A stretch of 39,262 bases of DNA. Origin: a virus. The DNA lies in IMG/VR virus record IMGVR_UViG_3300014499_000002, positions 1 to 39,262 of that record; one strand, 5' to 3'. The translations under genes and the position numbers were made by a program. The notes below the pieces were generated by a model. It searched no databases and was not told where the DNA came from. It was given only the letters and a program-made list of their open reading frames with translations. How positions within the stretch are numbered: position 1 is the stretch's first letter; the number at the start of each line of letters is the position of its first letter. This document shows positions 38,772 to 39,262 of the stretch, one piece after another.

Positions 38772-39262
38772 TTAAGAAAATTCCCACACTATTACTATAC
38801 CGGGCCCACCTCTGCCACCTCCTGCATTAGAACCCCCTTGTCCCGCAGTTGCGCCTCCTCCACCAGCACCATAGCAGTTTGTTAGTGCACCTGCACCGGC
38901 AGTTTGAACAAGTCCTTTTCCACCACCGCCCCAATAAGAATTAGCTCCATACCCTCCTGCATAAGCGGTCAACATCATTGCTCCGTTAGACCCTGGGCCA
39001 CCAAAACCATATATATCAGCGGTACCTGGATTATTTCCACCAACTCCACCTTGGGCAAAAGCTGCTCCTGTAATTGCTACAGCTGCAGTACCATTTCCGC
39101 CGCCACCACCACCTGCATCCATTACATCAAAAATACTATCTCCTCCAGAAGAGCCATTATTTGCGCCTGCAGTTCCTCCGGCTCCTCCTGCTCCTACTGT
39201 ATAAGAATAAGAAGACCCAATTGAAGAGTAAAATTTTCTTTGATATGAGCCGCTACCACCAC
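38772..39262 (-). CDS. Glycine-rich tail fibre/appendage protein, C-terminal part (starts at 410 across the join)
   Basis: This frame has no start of its own that fits well; it is open to base 39262 and is the same frame as 1-410 once the 85-bp overlap is removed (both have their lower codon base divisible by 3). It holds VMDAGGGGGGNGTAAVAITGA, GGGGKGLVQTAGAGALTNCYGAGGGGATAG and ends RGGPGIVIVWEFS, a motif common to glycine-rich phage tail tips. A shorter internal start at 39122 (MDAGG) is rejected because of the open upstream frame. Confidence 0.85.
   Translation of the reverse strand, partial: GGSGSYQRKFYSSIGSSYSYTVGAGGAGGTAGANNGSSGGDSIFDVMDAGGGGGGNGTAAVAITGAAFAQGGVGGNNPGTADIYGFGGPGSNGAMMLTAYAGGYGANSYWGGGGKGLVQTAGAGALTNCYGAGGGGATAGQGGSNAGGGRGGPGIVIVWEFS
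39178..39262. repeat. 85-bp terminal direct repeat, right copy
   Basis: Identical to 1-85; see there. The duplicated bases encode part of the glycine-rich tail protein. Confidence 0.95.

Noticed and set aside
38772-39122. Independent 116-residue glycine-rich protein
   Set aside because: The frame is open upstream and joins 1-410 across the circular closure, so the start at 39122 is internal.
1-39262. CRISPR array or insertion sequence
   Set aside because: No regularly spaced repeats with unique spacers and no transposase-like gene were found; the only short-period repeats are the iterons and the 78-bp duplication.

Overview
The window is an essentially complete, circularly closing genome of a tailed bacteriophage with P22/Sf6-type virion genes (podovirus-like). 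The first and last 85 bases are identical, which gives a unit of 39,177 bp, and one glycine-rich tail gene reads in frame across the join. The DNA is AT-rich. Terminase, portal, scaffold, coat, tail accessory factor and DNA-stabilisation protein resemble the P22/Sf6 families of gammaproteobacterial phages, so the host is probably a low-GC Gram-negative bacterium; the genus cannot be told from the sequence.

Layout. (1) 1-5105, minus: tail fibre and appendage genes, then a winged-helix, replication-initiator-like gene with two 19-bp repeats inside it. (2) 5204-5837, plus: an island with its own promoter and three tiny coiled-coil or membrane proteins. (3) 5838-16061, minus: ejection proteins, gp26-position protein, gp10-like, gp4-like, an unassigned virion protein, coat, scaffold. 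(4) 16297-23506, minus: a cluster of small overlapping genes, portal, large terminase, accessory gene, small terminase, zinc protein. (5) 23536-26085: a divergent control region with a DnaA box, then a plus-strand operon of small early genes, the first needing a -1 frameshift. (6) 26115-28571, minus: replication initiator with a lambda-like origin inside its coding sequence, small unknowns, and a Cro-like regulator. (7) 28621-31547, plus: recombination operon (RecE-like exonuclease, RecT-like annealing protein, small genes). (8) 31552-36631, minus: VRR-NUC nuclease, GH108 endolysin, two exported proteins, many small genes, tRNA-Tyr. (9) 36698-37243, minus: tRNA-Gln and about 470 nt of structured non-coding sequence. 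(10) 37244-39262, minus: more tail genes, running into the start of the window.

The least expected feature is a pair of homologous RNA elements on the minus strand (34375-34510 and 36782-36903). They share a gapless 67-nt core (51/67 identical). The differences in the core keep two helices paired through compensatory changes. Each element is closed by its own acceptor-like stem and a T-arm-like hairpin; the first has a TTCGATT T-loop, a D-arm and an encoded CCA end but is far too long for a tRNA. Both lie beside further structured non-coding sequence, and the second lies next to a tRNA gene.

No integrase, CI-type repressor or partition gene is recognisable. The initiator-plus-iteron origin, the DnaA boxes and the second initiator-like gene would fit either a strictly lytic circularly permuted phage or a phage-plasmid.
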